From NCBI GenBank assembly GCA_023212725.1, contig JALBYF010000032.1:62001-126000 (forward strand): a stretch of 64,000 nucleotides of DNA, read 5' to 3'. The notes below the pieces were generated by a model. That model searched no databases. It had not been told where the DNA came from and was given only the letters and a program-made list of their open reading frames with translations. Made by a program: the position numbers and the translations under genes. Source of the DNA: Tranzscheliella williamsii (taxonomy: Eukaryota; Basidiomycota; Ustilaginomycetes; Ustilaginales; Ustilaginaceae). Shown one piece after another: positions 50,407 to 59,945 of the stretch; position 1 is the first letter of the stretch; the number at the start of each line of letters is the position of its first letter.

Positions 50407-50902
50407 CCTGCTCGCCTACCCACGCCGTGCTATGCCGCGCCAAGCCTCTTATCCCGGCAGAGCGCCACATCATCCGACCGAGACCAGGAGTGCGCCCATC
50501 TGGTAGCTCACCTAAACGCGCGTTCCTCGTGTGATGGCGCTAGGTTTGCCCCCCCTCGCTACCGCTTGCTCCTGATGTGCCTCCCTGCCCCTTGTAATTC
50601 TAGCCCCAAGTTTCCTTTGAGGTCGCACTAGCCTGCGGTTTAACGCTAGTCTGTGGCTCTTGCTTCGCCGCGGTCCGGTGAGCCGACGAGAGCCTATTCT
50701 CAGCATCAGCGATCAGTAACCAAACAGGTGTGAGATTGTGATTCGTGATTGTACTTCTTTTGTCAATCTCACATCTGCCAAGGCGGACTACCGGCCAAAC
50801 TGTGAAAGTGACTCGGCACTCGGAAATGCCCATTGCCTAGGCTGCTGGAGTACTAAGTGGGAAGAAATGATCTGAAGCAGGTCCCTCTCTTCGCCAACCA
50901 AG
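50407..50902. other. Intergenic: RPB8 to HNH gene
   Basis: No gene is seen. A perfect 10-bp inverted repeat lies at 50729-50773 (see separate entry). Confidence 0.45.
50729..50773. repeat. 10-bp inverted repeat, potential hairpin
   Basis: TGTGAGATTG (50729-50738) and CAATCTCACA (50764-50773) are perfect inverted copies separated by 25 bases. The spacer holds two GTGATT-type direct repeats (TGATTCGTGATTG). It may be a palindromic regulatory site or a relic of a small inverted-repeat element. Confidence 0.7.
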
Positions 50903-51706
50903 ATGGGCGAAGCAGTAACCTACACGCTCTCTGCACAGTCATGGAACAGCGGGACTACCACCGTAGTCAAAGACGTGTCGGGCCAGCAGCTGATTGTGTT
51001 GGATGCCGAGTTTCTGCAACGCGGGCGATGCAACAATGTCCGCTATGTGCTCGAACAGGTGCACTCCTGCTACGTAGAAGAGGGTTGCCTGAGATTGCCC
51101 GACGGCGACGGCATTAAGCTGCAATTAGATGACCCGGTGCCGTCGGGCACTCTGTGCTTCCATCGGCTCGACGGCGCCACTGACCCTTGCACGCCGCACA
51201 TGGGCCCGCGCTTTAAACCGAAAGGGAAGCCAATGGTGGAAGGCGGCGAGTCTGTGACGATCAGTAACTCAGACCGCTCCAGCGCAAATCAGAGCAACTT
51301 CAGACTAGCCCTGGTAGCTCGGGATGGATATTGTCCCATCAGCGGAGAATGGTTCAAAAAATGCACGCCCGCCCACATCCTTCCGCAAAGCCGCCCAGAG
51401 TACTACAAGGAGGTTTTTGGTTACGAGGCCTGTCTGTTTGGCGCCGAGTGTGGTCTATTGCTTTCCCGCAGCTTGCATCATGCTTTTGACCGCGGCGAGG
51501 TGGCACTCTATCCTCTGGGCAATGGCGACTATGTTGCCCACTTCTTCCTACGCAGGCCAGAGGAGGATGTACACCACGGAAAGTTGATCAAGGCCGAGCT
51601 CTTTCGCGCTTCACCTGAATTCCATCCGGATCCCCGTCTCCTGCGCTTTCACTATCAACAGTGCGCCATGACCCGCTTCCGTGGCTTCGCTGCGGGCTTT
51701 GACTGA
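50903..51706 (+). CDS. HNH-domain protein with altered motif
   Basis: This 267-residue intronless protein has a C-terminal HNH-type nuclease domain of the kind common in agaricomycete and smut genomes (HNH_2-like). It contains RDGYCPISGEW, KKCTPAHILPQSR (first His), then GAECGLLLSRSLHHAFDRGEV. In related proteins the middle part usually reads NGL before LH.AFDRG; here the Asn position reads Cys (ECGLL). The protein may therefore be catalytically weak or changed. The N-terminal 130 residues form an unrecognised domain. Codon use is less biased to G/C wobble than its neighbours. Biological role unknown. Confidence 0.75.
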   Translation: MGEAVTYTLSAQSWNSGTTTVVKDVSGQQLIVLDAEFLQRGRCNNVRYVLEQVHSCYVEEGCLRLPDGDGIKLQLDDPVPSGTLCFHRLDGATDPCTPHMGPRFKPKGKPMVEGGESVTISNSDRSSANQSNFRLALVARDGYCPISGEWFKKCTPAHILPQSRPEYYKEVFGYEACLFGAECGLLLSRSLHHAFDRGEVALYPLGNGDYVAHFFLRRPEEDVHHGKLIKAELFRASPEFHPDPRLLRFHYQQCAMTRFRGFAAGFD

Positions 51707-52251
51707 TCCATCGGCCAGTCGCAGACTCGGACCATTCGCAGCTGCCGTTCCCCTAGTCACCCTTCCGGCCACCAAGCACGCCGACGACCCATGTCACTTA
51801 CTTTCATCTGGCTTGATAGCAACCTCAGAACGTCACCTTTCCTTGCGTCCACAGTTGTGCCAACAAGTGACTGCCACCATGGACTCTATAGACCTCTCGG
51901 CGACCAGCAGGCGTCGCCCTTTCTAGACTATGCATTGTGATAGAGGCAGCTCTTCCCAACCCTTTTCACACTAAGACCGGTGTGTTAGAGCAACACATGT
52001 CCTTTAACCGCTTGGCGCATCACCTCCTTCTGATGGCCGTCCTGCTTGCACCTTGCTTCATGCACGTCCCGCCAGGCTCGTCGTCTTGCTGATCCTTCAC
52101 TCCCGCTTCTCTTTATTTCGTTTTCCGCTCCGCCATGCTTGCGTAACTGTCCGCTAGATCGACGCCCAGTCGTGCTGCACACCGTCCGTTCAGAACCTGT
52201 GGCTATTCTGTGGTCCTGCTTTTGGTTCCTTCGTGTCTTGCATCGGTCACC
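51707..52251. other. Intergenic: HNH gene to PMR1
   Basis: This is PMR1 promoter and leader sequence, pyrimidine-rich towards the gene. I see no gene or clear motif. Confidence 0.4.
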
Positions 52252-55200
52252 ATGGTAACGGCAAGCAACCGATACCGTCCGATAGCCGGTGAATACGGTC
52301 TTCCTACAGCATCGTCCTCCTCGCCTTCGGCTTCCAACCTGCTTTCGTCAGACCAGTTTGCTTTCAGCACTACGCTTCGCAAAGCCCATCCTGATGAGCC
52401 ACACTCTACCGCCTCTTCTTTTCCTGCAGCCTCAGTGGCTTCGTCCGACCCCACCTACCCCCCAGTAACGCCGTCACGTAGCGCTGGTGGCCCGGCTCAC
52501 AAGCCGAATCTGTCCGACGCCTCTCATCATGGCTACCCTTCCCTAGACCTTTACCCACCCGTCTCCACTAGCAACTTGTCCGCCTCCGCCCAGTTCACCC
52601 ATCTTACGGTAGAAGAATGCCTGGAAGCGCTGCAGTGTCCGTCTCTTCAAGCCGGACTGACCGCCTTACAAGCACAACAGTCCAGGTTACGAGCAGGCGG
52701 TTACAACGAGTTCGCGGTCAAGCGCGGTGAAGAACCTTGGCGCAAGTTCCTCGGTCAGTTTCAAGAGCCCTTGATCCTGCTCTTGTTAGGCAGTGCCGGT
52801 ATCAGTCTGCTCACTGGCCAGATCGATGATGCCGTCAGCATCACTGTCGCCATCGTCATTGTCATCAGTGTAGGCTTCTACCAGGAGCAAAAGTCGGAAA
52901 AGTCGCTCGAGGCTCTCACCAAGCTGGTGCCACACTACTGCCACCTCGTCCGAGATGGCGTCACCAGAGACGTACTGGCCAACGAGCTGGTCCCTGGCGA
53001 TATTGTCACCTTTTCCACCGGCGACAGAGTACCTGCCGACATCCGACTTGCCGAGAGCGTCTCTCTCGAGATCGACGAGAGCACACTCACAGGCGAGATC
53101 AAGCCGCGAAAGAAGCATGCCGAGGCCGTCCCCCGCCCTAGCTCCACTGGTATGGCCAACGGCGCCGGTGGCGACTCGGAGCCGGCTACCTCGATCAACG
53201 AGCGCGAGAACATTGCGTTTATGGGCACGCTAGTCAAGTCGGGCCATGCCAGAGGCATTGTCGTCGGCACTGGATCGACAACCGAATTCGGCATGATCTT
53301 CAGTATGGTCGATCAAGTCGTGGAGAAACGGACGCCTCTGCAACTCAACATGGACGAGCTGGCAAAGAAGCTGAGCATTGTCAGCTTCGCCGTGATCGCC
53401 GTCATCTGCCTCCTGGGCGTCTGGCAGCGCAGGCCCTGGCTAGAAATGTTTACCATCGGCGTGTCGCTGGCCGTGGCAGCTATCCCCGAGGGTCTCCCCA
53501 TCGTCGTCACTGTCACCCTCGCTCTGGGCGTCCTGCGCATGTCGCATCGTAAGGCGATCGTCAAGAAGCTGCCTTCGGTCGAGACGCTAGGATCAGTCTC
53601 GGTCATCTGTTCCGACAAGACAGGAACGCTGACTACCAACCAGATGACCGTCGTCAAGGCATTCACCCTCGAGGATGGCTATCTGGATCTCACCGTCAAC
53701 GCTCCGCACACGCAAGGACGGGCACTGTCGAGGACAATACTGGTTGGAAACCTGTGCAACAACTCGTATCGTAACCAACGCGGTACGAATGTCGGCCAAG
53801 CTACTGATGTGGCAATGGTGGATGTGCTTCAGCTCTTTGGCGTAGAGGACAAACGACCCTATTTCAAGAGGAGCGGCGAGATACCGTTCAGCTCGGAGAA
53901 TAAATTCATGGCGGTAATGGGCACCCTGTCCACCGCTAGCCCTGTGACCGAGACATGCTACGTCAAAGGTGCCTACGAGGTGGTGTTGGAAAGATGCAGC
54001 ACAACGGTGGGGCCGGATGGGTGGCCTGTACGGCTGGACGAGAGTGGGCGAAAGCGAATTGCCGATGCCGCCCATACTCTTTCCAGCGAGGGGCTGCGCG
54101 TAATCGCGACCGCCTCAGGGCCAGTGGGAAGTCTGGATGCTCAAAGTCTGACTTTCAGCGGTTTGCAAGCTTTGCAAGATCCACCGCGGGCCGGGGTCAA
54201 GGAAGCCATCGCTGCGCTTGCGCGTGGCGGTGTACAGGTGGTCATGATTACCGGCGATGCCGAGTCTACAGCGGTGGCCATGGCGCGCCAGCTGGGCATC
54301 TTGAGCGCTGCCTCCTCCTCGGCGGTAATGACGGGCCGTCAAGTCGACAGCCTCAGCGAGCGCCAGCTTCAGGAACGAATCTCGAATGTCTCTGTCTTTG
54401 CGCGAACCACTCCGAGACACAAAATGTCGATCGTAGCGGCGCTGCAGGCGTCCGGTGCCGTGGTGGCCATGACGGGCGACGGCGTCAACGACGCACCGGC
54501 ACTCAAGATGGCTGACATTGGGATTTCCATGGGAAAGGGGGGCACCGACGTGGCCAAGGAAGCCGCCGACGTGATCTTGGTCGACGACAACTTTGCGACG
54601 ATCCTGTCGGCGGTCGAGGAGGGCAAGGGCATCTTTGGCAACATCCAGAACTTCCTCTCCTTCCAGCTTTCCACGGCGGTGGCAGCGCTGACGCTGATTA
54701 CGCTGAGCACGGCGTTGCGGCTCAAGCTGCCGCTGAATGCGATGCAGATTCTGTTCATCAATATTCTCATGGACGGACCGCCGAGCCAGAGCCTGGGGGT
54801 GGATCCGGTGGATCGGAAGAGCGTCATGTCGCGGCCGCCGCGCGCCAAGAACGCGCCGGTGCTGTCGCGCCAGCTGCTGTACCGGATTGGCTTTAGCGCC
54901 GCGATGGTGGTGGCGGGGACGCTGTACGTGTACGTGCACGAGCTTGTGCCCGATCCCGAGGTGGCCGGCGCGGACGGCTCGGCGTCGCGCATCGCCGACC
55001 CGCGCGACTCGACAATGACATTCACCGCCTTTGTCCTGCTCGACCTCGTCTCGGCGGTCCAGAACCGCGGCCTCTACACCCCGCTCACCGCCAACCGCAT
55101 GCTGGGCCTGACCGTCTCCATCTCGCTCCTCGCCCAGCTCGCCATGGTCTACCTGCCCCTCCTCCAGGGCGTCTTCCAGACCACCGCCCTCGCGCCCAAC

Positions 55201-55326
55201 GACCTCTTCTTCCTCGCCTCGCTGGCCGCCACCAGCTTCGGCCTCCACGAGTGCAGGAGGCTCTACGAACGCAAGGCTGCCGACCTCCAGCTCGACGCCG
55301 AGTTCGCCAACCGCGTCGCTGCATAG
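52252..55326 (+). CDS. PMR1: Golgi Ca2+/Mn2+ P-type ATPase (Pmr1/SPCA)
   Basis: This P2A-type ATPase loads Ca2+ and Mn2+ into the Golgi, supporting glycosylation and secretion. It is a 1024-residue, intronless frame from ATG 52252 (CACCATGG context). An N-terminal Ser/Pro-rich cytosolic stretch of about 120 residues precedes the family domain. Motifs in order: DESTLTGE (A-domain), AAIPEGLPIVVTVTLALG (M4), SDKTGTLTTNQM with phosphorylated Asp about residue 455, ARTTPRHKMSIV, TGDGVNDAPALKMADIGI, and NILMDGPPSQSLGVDPVD (M6), which marks the SPCA rather than SERCA branch. Wobble is G-rich to about 54960, then C-rich to the stop. Confidence 0.95.
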   Translation: MVTASNRYRPIAGEYGLPTASSSSPSASNLLSSDQFAFSTTLRKAHPDEPHSTASSFPAASVASSDPTYPPVTPSRSAGGPAHKPNLSDASHHGYPSLDLYPPVSTSNLSASAQFTHLTVEECLEALQCPSLQAGLTALQAQQSRLRAGGYNEFAVKRGEEPWRKFLGQFQEPLILLLLGSAGISLLTGQIDDAVSITVAIVIVISVGFYQEQKSEKSLEALTKLVPHYCHLVRDGVTRDVLANELVPGDIVTFSTGDRVPADIRLAESVSLEIDESTLTGEIKPRKKHAEAVPRPSSTGMANGAGGDSEPATSINERENIAFMGTLVKSGHARGIVVGTGSTTEFGMIFSMVDQVVEKRTPLQLNMDELAKKLSIVSFAVIAVICLLGVWQRRPWLEMFTIGVSLAVAAIPEGLPIVVTVTLALGVLRMSHRKAIVKKLPSVETLGSVSVICSDKTGTLTTNQMTVVKAFTLEDGYLDLTVNAPHTQGRALSRTILVGNLCNNSYRNQRGTNVGQATDVAMVDVLQLFGVEDKRPYFKRSGEIPFSSENKFMAVMGTLSTASPVTETCYVKGAYEVVLERCSTTVGPDGWPVRLDESGRKRIADAAHTLSSEGLRVIATASGPVGSLDAQSLTFSGLQALQDPPRAGVKEAIAALARGGVQVVMITGDAESTAVAMARQLGILSAASSSAVMTGRQVDSLSERQLQERISNVSVFARTTPRHKMSIVAALQASGAVVAMTGDGVNDAPALKMADIGISMGKGGTDVAKEAADVILVDDNFATILSAVEEGKGIFGNIQNFLSFQLSTAVAALTLITLSTALRLKLPLNAMQILFINILMDGPPSQSLGVDPVDRKSVMSRPPRAKNAPVLSRQLLYRIGFSAAMVVAGTLYVYVHELVPDPEVAGADGSASRIADPRDSTMTFTAFVLLDLVSAVQNRGLYTPLTANRMLGLTVSISLLAQLAMVYLPLLQGVFQTTALAPNDLFFLASLAATSFGLHECRRLYERKAADLQLDAEFANRVAA

Positions 55327-55888
55327 CCCCGTCCTAGAGACGCCGCCGTCCTAACAATGCTGACCGCCGTTGCTGAGCCTGGCATGGCAGCCTCCCTCCG
55401 CCGAAACATCTTTATGCCACTGCATCTTTAGACATATATAATACAACCACCATGACCATGACCCTTCTGCTCCGAGTTGCGTTCACCTTGTAGGACGGCA
55501 GCGGAGAGGAGAGAGGATATTCCAATGTTAGGTCGTGGTTGGATTCCCGGATGCGAAGACTCACACTCACTGGCTTGTGAACTTCGATGCGAAGAACAGC
55601 TGAGGTCGTTCGTTCGTTGGTCCCCGCCATCACCGCAAAACGCATCTGAGACGGGGTGGAGCTCGTTGACCGCAACAGAGGCAGTACGGAGAGCTGGGTG
55701 AGTGACGCCTCTGCGGTCCGACACGCGCCAGATACGCTGGTGCTTTTGCGTGCCAGTCGCAGAACGGGCGTTGGCTGCGACGCTACGGCGCCACTGCCTG
55801 CAAGGACGCCGATTGCGACGGGTGCATGCTGATGGAGCGGTGAGCGCACGCACATATTACGTCGGTGCCTCGTTCCCGCGCTAGCACG
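55327..55888. other. Intergenic: PMR1 to MED17
   Basis: No gene is seen. The PMR1 3' UTR has an AT-rich ATATATAATACA at about 55434-55445, a possible processing signal. Nothing else stands out. Confidence 0.4.
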
Positions 55889-58699
55889 ATGTCGACCGCG
55901 CCTCCAGACGAGTCTGGCCTGCCAAGAGCAGGGTCCCCCTCTTCCGCGCCGGCGTGGCTCCCCGGCGAGGTCGAGCTGGCCATCGAGCCGGTGCACATCT
56001 ACCATGCCCCGTCGCCTCCCGGCACGTCGGCTTCGGGGCAGACTGGCCAGGCTGGCCTGGGCGTGTTGCCGCTCTTCGAGAGAGAGCCTAAGCTGCAGGA
56101 CATCACGCCAGACGGCAAGAATATCTTTGCGCAGCCCAAGAGCTCGGCCGTCCAACTCGGCGAAGACGTCCGGAGGCTCTGGGCCGAGCGCGGCGACTGG
56201 GCCAAGTTCAGCGCCGAAGCACTCGGCCGCCAGATCGAAAGGAAGCGCAAACGCAAAGCGACGCGAAGCAACCACAGCGGCGAGGCGACCGCGCGCCGTG
56301 ACACCGACGGCCTGTCCAGCGACGGCGGCTCCAGCACCGACGCGTCCATCAGCTCCGAGAGCGACGACGACGAGAGCCACCACCGCCCAGCATCGCCCCC
56401 CAACCCAGCGCCCGGCTCGATCCAGCAGAAGGGAGGCACCATCCGACAGACCGAGTTTATTGCGCTCCGGGACAAGGTGCTCGCCAATCTGGACGTAGCC
56501 CACTTCAATTCGATCCATGCCCACCAGCTGCTCGGGATGCTGATCAAGACGCACAAAGCCGGGGCGGCGACGTCGGTGGCGGCTGCCTCGGGTGCGGGTG
56601 CGGGCAGGGCGGCCTCCCCGACGCTCAGCATCGGCGGCCAGTCGGTGCGCTCTGCCTCTGGCGTCGGGCCGGGGTCGACAGCGAGCCGGCCGTCACAGGC
56701 GCCTCTGGGGATCTTCTCCCACTTGACTTCGCACACATCCGCCAGCCGTGAAGAACAGGAGTTTGTGCTGGACCCGCTCTCGATCGCGCTCTCCAAGACT
56801 TCTCTCAACGCCAATGCCGCGCCCCGACGTGCAATCCATCCGGACAACGACGCCCAAGACGGCGACGAGCACGAGGATGCTGCCAACGACCCTTCCGACC
56901 CCATGTACGGCCTGCTGCAGGCGAAAAGGGAGATCAGCGCGGCCGAGAGCACGAAACAGGCCAAGCTGCGCGACTTCAAAATCAGCTTGGCAACCAAGAC
57001 CACGGCTATACAGAACGCGGCGGACCTGTTGAGGGCCGGGGCGGACGAGCTGAGAGCCTCGCTCGGCCCGGAGCGCGAGCGGTGGAAAGGGCTGATTGGC
57101 ATCAAGAGCAGAGGATGGGGCGTCACGCCCGGCCGACCGCTCATCGATGTGGAGCGATTCGGTGCCGCGGGGCCCGACCAGGAAGACGAGGCGGACGAGG
57201 ACAACACCACGGAGCGCCCACAGCCCGACGGCGACAAGCCGAATAAGGGCAGCCACGAGGAGGAAAAGGGCGGTTCCGGACGGGGTAAGGCGGCCAAGGG
57301 CGGCGCTGCCAGCCTGCAGATGTTCGGAACGCCGATCCTGACCTCGGACGGCAAGATCAAGGAGGAGGGGGCGCGGGATGCCTGGGTCGGCTTCGGCTTG
57401 AACGAGGCGCCCGTGGAGCTCAAGCGGCGGACGATTGCGTACTGGGGCGACCACGGCGGCGGCGCCCTCGCGGGTGACGACGGCGTGGCATTGCCACAGG
57501 AGCGGCTTGTCTTCCCGGACCGGCCGCGGCGCCGACTGCGGGTACGCTTTGTCCTGTGGCCGCTGGCGTCGACGTCGCCAGGCGCTGTGCGCGGCAACAA
57601 GGTCGAGTGGTCGAGCGATCCCCCCCTCGCCTCGCTCGCCGGAGGGTCCCCCACCCGCCCTCGATCCGACCCCGAACGTGCACCGCCAACCCCGCTGGCT
57701 CAGGCCCTCGACCGGGACCTGCAGACCGCATCGCTCGAGGCGACCGACGAACTGGTCTTTGGCGACGTCGTCTCGCAGGCGCGACAGCTGCCGCCCGCAT
57801 TCGGCGTCCGCTTGACGCCCACCTCGGCCCGCATCGTGCTCACCCGCCGCCTGGATCTCATCATCGAGCTCGTCTCCGTCCATGCCGCCCAGGCCGACGC
57901 GGGCGCCAACCAGGCGCTCAACGACAAACTGCCAGAAGAGCCGGGAGAGGCGGAAGAGCGAAGCGATGAGCCGCGGCAGGGTGCGGGGCGTGAAGGGGAT
58001 ACGATGCTGCAGTATACGCCGTTCGGGGGGCTGATTCTGGCGTTTCTGCGGTTGAGCCCGGTGCGCAAGTGGAATGCGTATCTACAGGCGGTCCAGGAGG
58101 CGCGGGGGGGGGATGTGGGGGCCAAGGCGGCGGCGGTGCGGGCGATTGCGGTGGCAGCGCCGAAGCGGGGGCCGGGGACGGGTGGTGCGGGGGTGGTGGA
58201 GCGGGGGGGGTGGGCGCGGCAGGACTCGGTCGGGGCTGTGGTGGTGGTGCTGCACTATGCCTCCTTTGTCAGCCGGGTCTGGGCGGTGCTGCGGCGCGTG
58301 CGCGACGAGTTCGACGCCGCCGGCGACGCGCGCCTGGCCGTGCGGTTCGAGGCACTCTCCCCCGCCGCGCTCGCCCAGCTCGGCCCACGGCTCGAGGCAG
58401 CCCCCGCCCCCCGCCCCCCGCCCCTCCACTGCCTCTTCCACCCGCACGCACCGCTCGCCACCCTCGCCACCCTCGCACCCCCCTCCACCAACCCCCTCAC
58501 CGGCACCGCCACCCTCTGGATCACCTCCCCCATCCCCCGCCTCGCCGCTTCCCTCTCCTTTGCCCAGCCAAGCTCGCTCACCGCCCACTTCCACCCCCCG
58601 CCCCCCCCCACCCTCCCCCGCATCAACCCCCACCCGCTCCGCCTCGACCTCAACGCACTTCCCATGCTCCTTCGCACCCACCTCGACCTCTTCCGCTAA
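55889..58699 (+). CDS. MED17: Mediator subunit Med17 (Srb4)
   Basis: Med17 is the scaffold of the Mediator head module that links activators to RNA polymerase II. The 936-residue intronless frame starts at ATG 55889 (MSTAPPDESG). Support: the conserved N-terminal segment (KNIFAQPKSSAVQLGEDVRRLW), the helical stretch AKREISAAESTKQAKLRDFKI followed by NAADLLRAGADELRAS, then RWKGLIGIKSRGWGV and GRPLIDVERFG. Long Ser/Ala/Asp-rich inserts separate these blocks, so the protein is larger than yeast Med17 (687 residues). The 3' part shows the strongest skew in the window, with G8 runs near 58100-58210 and then C-runs from 58390 onward. The call rests on motif resemblance and is moderately firm. Confidence 0.7.
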   Translation: MSTAPPDESGLPRAGSPSSAPAWLPGEVELAIEPVHIYHAPSPPGTSASGQTGQAGLGVLPLFEREPKLQDITPDGKNIFAQPKSSAVQLGEDVRRLWAERGDWAKFSAEALGRQIERKRKRKATRSNHSGEATARRDTDGLSSDGGSSTDASISSESDDDESHHRPASPPNPAPGSIQQKGGTIRQTEFIALRDKVLANLDVAHFNSIHAHQLLGMLIKTHKAGAATSVAAASGAGAGRAASPTLSIGGQSVRSASGVGPGSTASRPSQAPLGIFSHLTSHTSASREEQEFVLDPLSIALSKTSLNANAAPRRAIHPDNDAQDGDEHEDAANDPSDPMYGLLQAKREISAAESTKQAKLRDFKISLATKTTAIQNAADLLRAGADELRASLGPERERWKGLIGIKSRGWGVTPGRPLIDVERFGAAGPDQEDEADEDNTTERPQPDGDKPNKGSHEEEKGGSGRGKAAKGGAASLQMFGTPILTSDGKIKEEGARDAWVGFGLNEAPVELKRRTIAYWGDHGGGALAGDDGVALPQERLVFPDRPRRRLRVRFVLWPLASTSPGAVRGNKVEWSSDPPLASLAGGSPTRPRSDPERAPPTPLAQALDRDLQTASLEATDELVFGDVVSQARQLPPAFGVRLTPTSARIVLTRRLDLIIELVSVHAAQADAGANQALNDKLPEEPGEAEERSDEPRQGAGREGDTMLQYTPFGGLILAFLRLSPVRKWNAYLQAVQEARGGDVGAKAAAVRAIAVAAPKRGPGTGGAGVVERGGWARQDSVGAVVVVLHYASFVSRVWAVLRRVRDEFDAAGDARLAVRFEALSPAALAQLGPRLEAAPAPRPPPLHCLFHPHAPLATLATLAPPSTNPLTGTATLWITSPIPRLAASLSFAQPSSLTAHFHPPPPPTLPRINPHPLRLDLNALPMLLRTHLDLFR

Positions 58700-58829
58700 C
58701 GTTACACCCCAGCTTGTACCACAGCTCTGTTCAGATAGGCACAGCTTTGCATCGCAGTGCGGCATCGGCGCGGCTCGGTTGGATGGCGGAGAGAGGTACA
58801 TGCAAGGGCGTGGGCGGTATGTGCGGCGG

Positions 58830-59945
58830 CTAGAAGCGCTTCATGTTCTGGCGGCGGTGGTACTGGAGGCCGAGCATGACGAGTGCGCCGAGCGCGGCGA
58901 GGACGAGCGCCCACTTGAGCAGGGTGAAGATGAAGCGGACCAGGGCGGCGAGGAGGCCAAAGAGGCCGGCGCCGGCGGATGCGTCGCGGGCGGGGCGGGC
59001 GACGTCGCTGCTAGAGCCCTTGGTGTTGCCGCCGAAGCTCCAGACGGCCTTCTTGGGCTTCTGGCCATAGCGCTCGGGGAAGTGCTGCTTCTTGGCCTCG
59101 AGCAGCTGCTGCGGCGTGCGGTTGCGGTAGACAACGTTGGACGACGAGACCGAGACTACGTCGTGGTTGTCGCTCACGTCGCCGGTCAGCGCCGAGAAGC
59201 CCAAAAACGGGTTGATCGGCAGCGTGATGTTGTCCAGCTTGAAGCACGACTCCCAGTGGTCCCACTCGTCGTGGTGGATCTGGAGCTCGGTGTAGACATC
59301 CTTGACGCGCGTCAGCTTGGCCTTGGTCGCCACCTTGGCATTGCGGAAGTCGATCGAGCAGCCGGCGATCTCCTGCCGCACGCCGTCCTTGGCGTTTTCG
59401 TAGGCCTCGACGCCGTTGCCGTTCATGACAGAGATGCGCGGGAAGGTGTACGGATGGCGCGAGTTGGGATAGGTGTCAAAGAAGATGCCGAGGCCGGTAA
59501 AGTAGTTGATCGAGCCAAAGACGGGACCGGACTTGGCGCGGTCCTGGGTGAGCCACATGGCCATGCCGTCGCCAGCTACGTGCGAGGCATGGCCGCCCAC
59601 CTTGAACTCAAACACGATCTCAAAGCTGTCGGCGGTCAGCGGCAAGCGCGACCAGAGCCAGCCCGTCTGGGACGGCCGATCCTGGGTGAGACGGATGTGC
59701 TTGTTGGTATCGATGATGGTGTCGGCGCCGAAATCCCAAAACTTGTTCTGCAGGTTGGAGTCGACGTACGGTGCATAGATACTGTGGGAGCGGAGCGGGA
59801 CGATGGCGTCCGAGTCCATCTCGCGTGTCTGGATCCGCTTGTCGGCCACCACCACCGTGGAGAAGAGGGATAGCAGAGCCAAGAGGATGGCGACGCCAAA
59901 CCTCGGCTGCCGCTGCATGATGGGCGTGGCCACCGCTGGCAACAT
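58830..59945 (-). CDS. L-type lectin cargo receptor (VIP36/Emp47-like)
   Basis: This 371-residue type I membrane protein is a leguminous-type lectin of the early secretory pathway that binds mannose glycans on cargo. An N-terminal signal peptide (FGVAILLALLSLFSTVVVA) is followed by the lectin domain at about residues 45-265: NKFWDFGADTIID, VGGHASHVAGDGMAMW, YFTGLGIFFDTYPNSRHP, and FLGFSALTGDVSDNHDV. The Asp/Asn/His residues of the Ca2+/sugar site appear present. A short stalk leads to a C-terminal TM helix (TLLKWALVLAALGALVMLGL) and cytosolic tail QYHRRQNMKRF, a VIP36-like KRF end used in ER export. A second ATG (MQRQPRF) just before the signal peptide could be the start. It converges on MED17. 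Confidence 0.92.
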   Translation of the reverse strand: MLPAVATPIMQRQPRFGVAILLALLSLFSTVVVADKRIQTREMDSDAIVPLRSHSIYAPYVDSNLQNKFWDFGADTIIDTNKHIRLTQDRPSQTGWLWSRLPLTADSFEIVFEFKVGGHASHVAGDGMAMWLTQDRAKSGPVFGSINYFTGLGIFFDTYPNSRHPYTFPRISVMNGNGVEAYENAKDGVRQEIAGCSIDFRNAKVATKAKLTRVKDVYTELQIHHDEWDHWESCFKLDNITLPINPFLGFSALTGDVSDNHDVVSVSSSNVVYRNRTPQQLLEAKKQHFPERYGQKPKKAVWSFGGNTKGSSSDVARPARDASAGAGLFGLLAALVRFIFTLLKWALVLAALGALVMLGLQYHRRQNMKRF

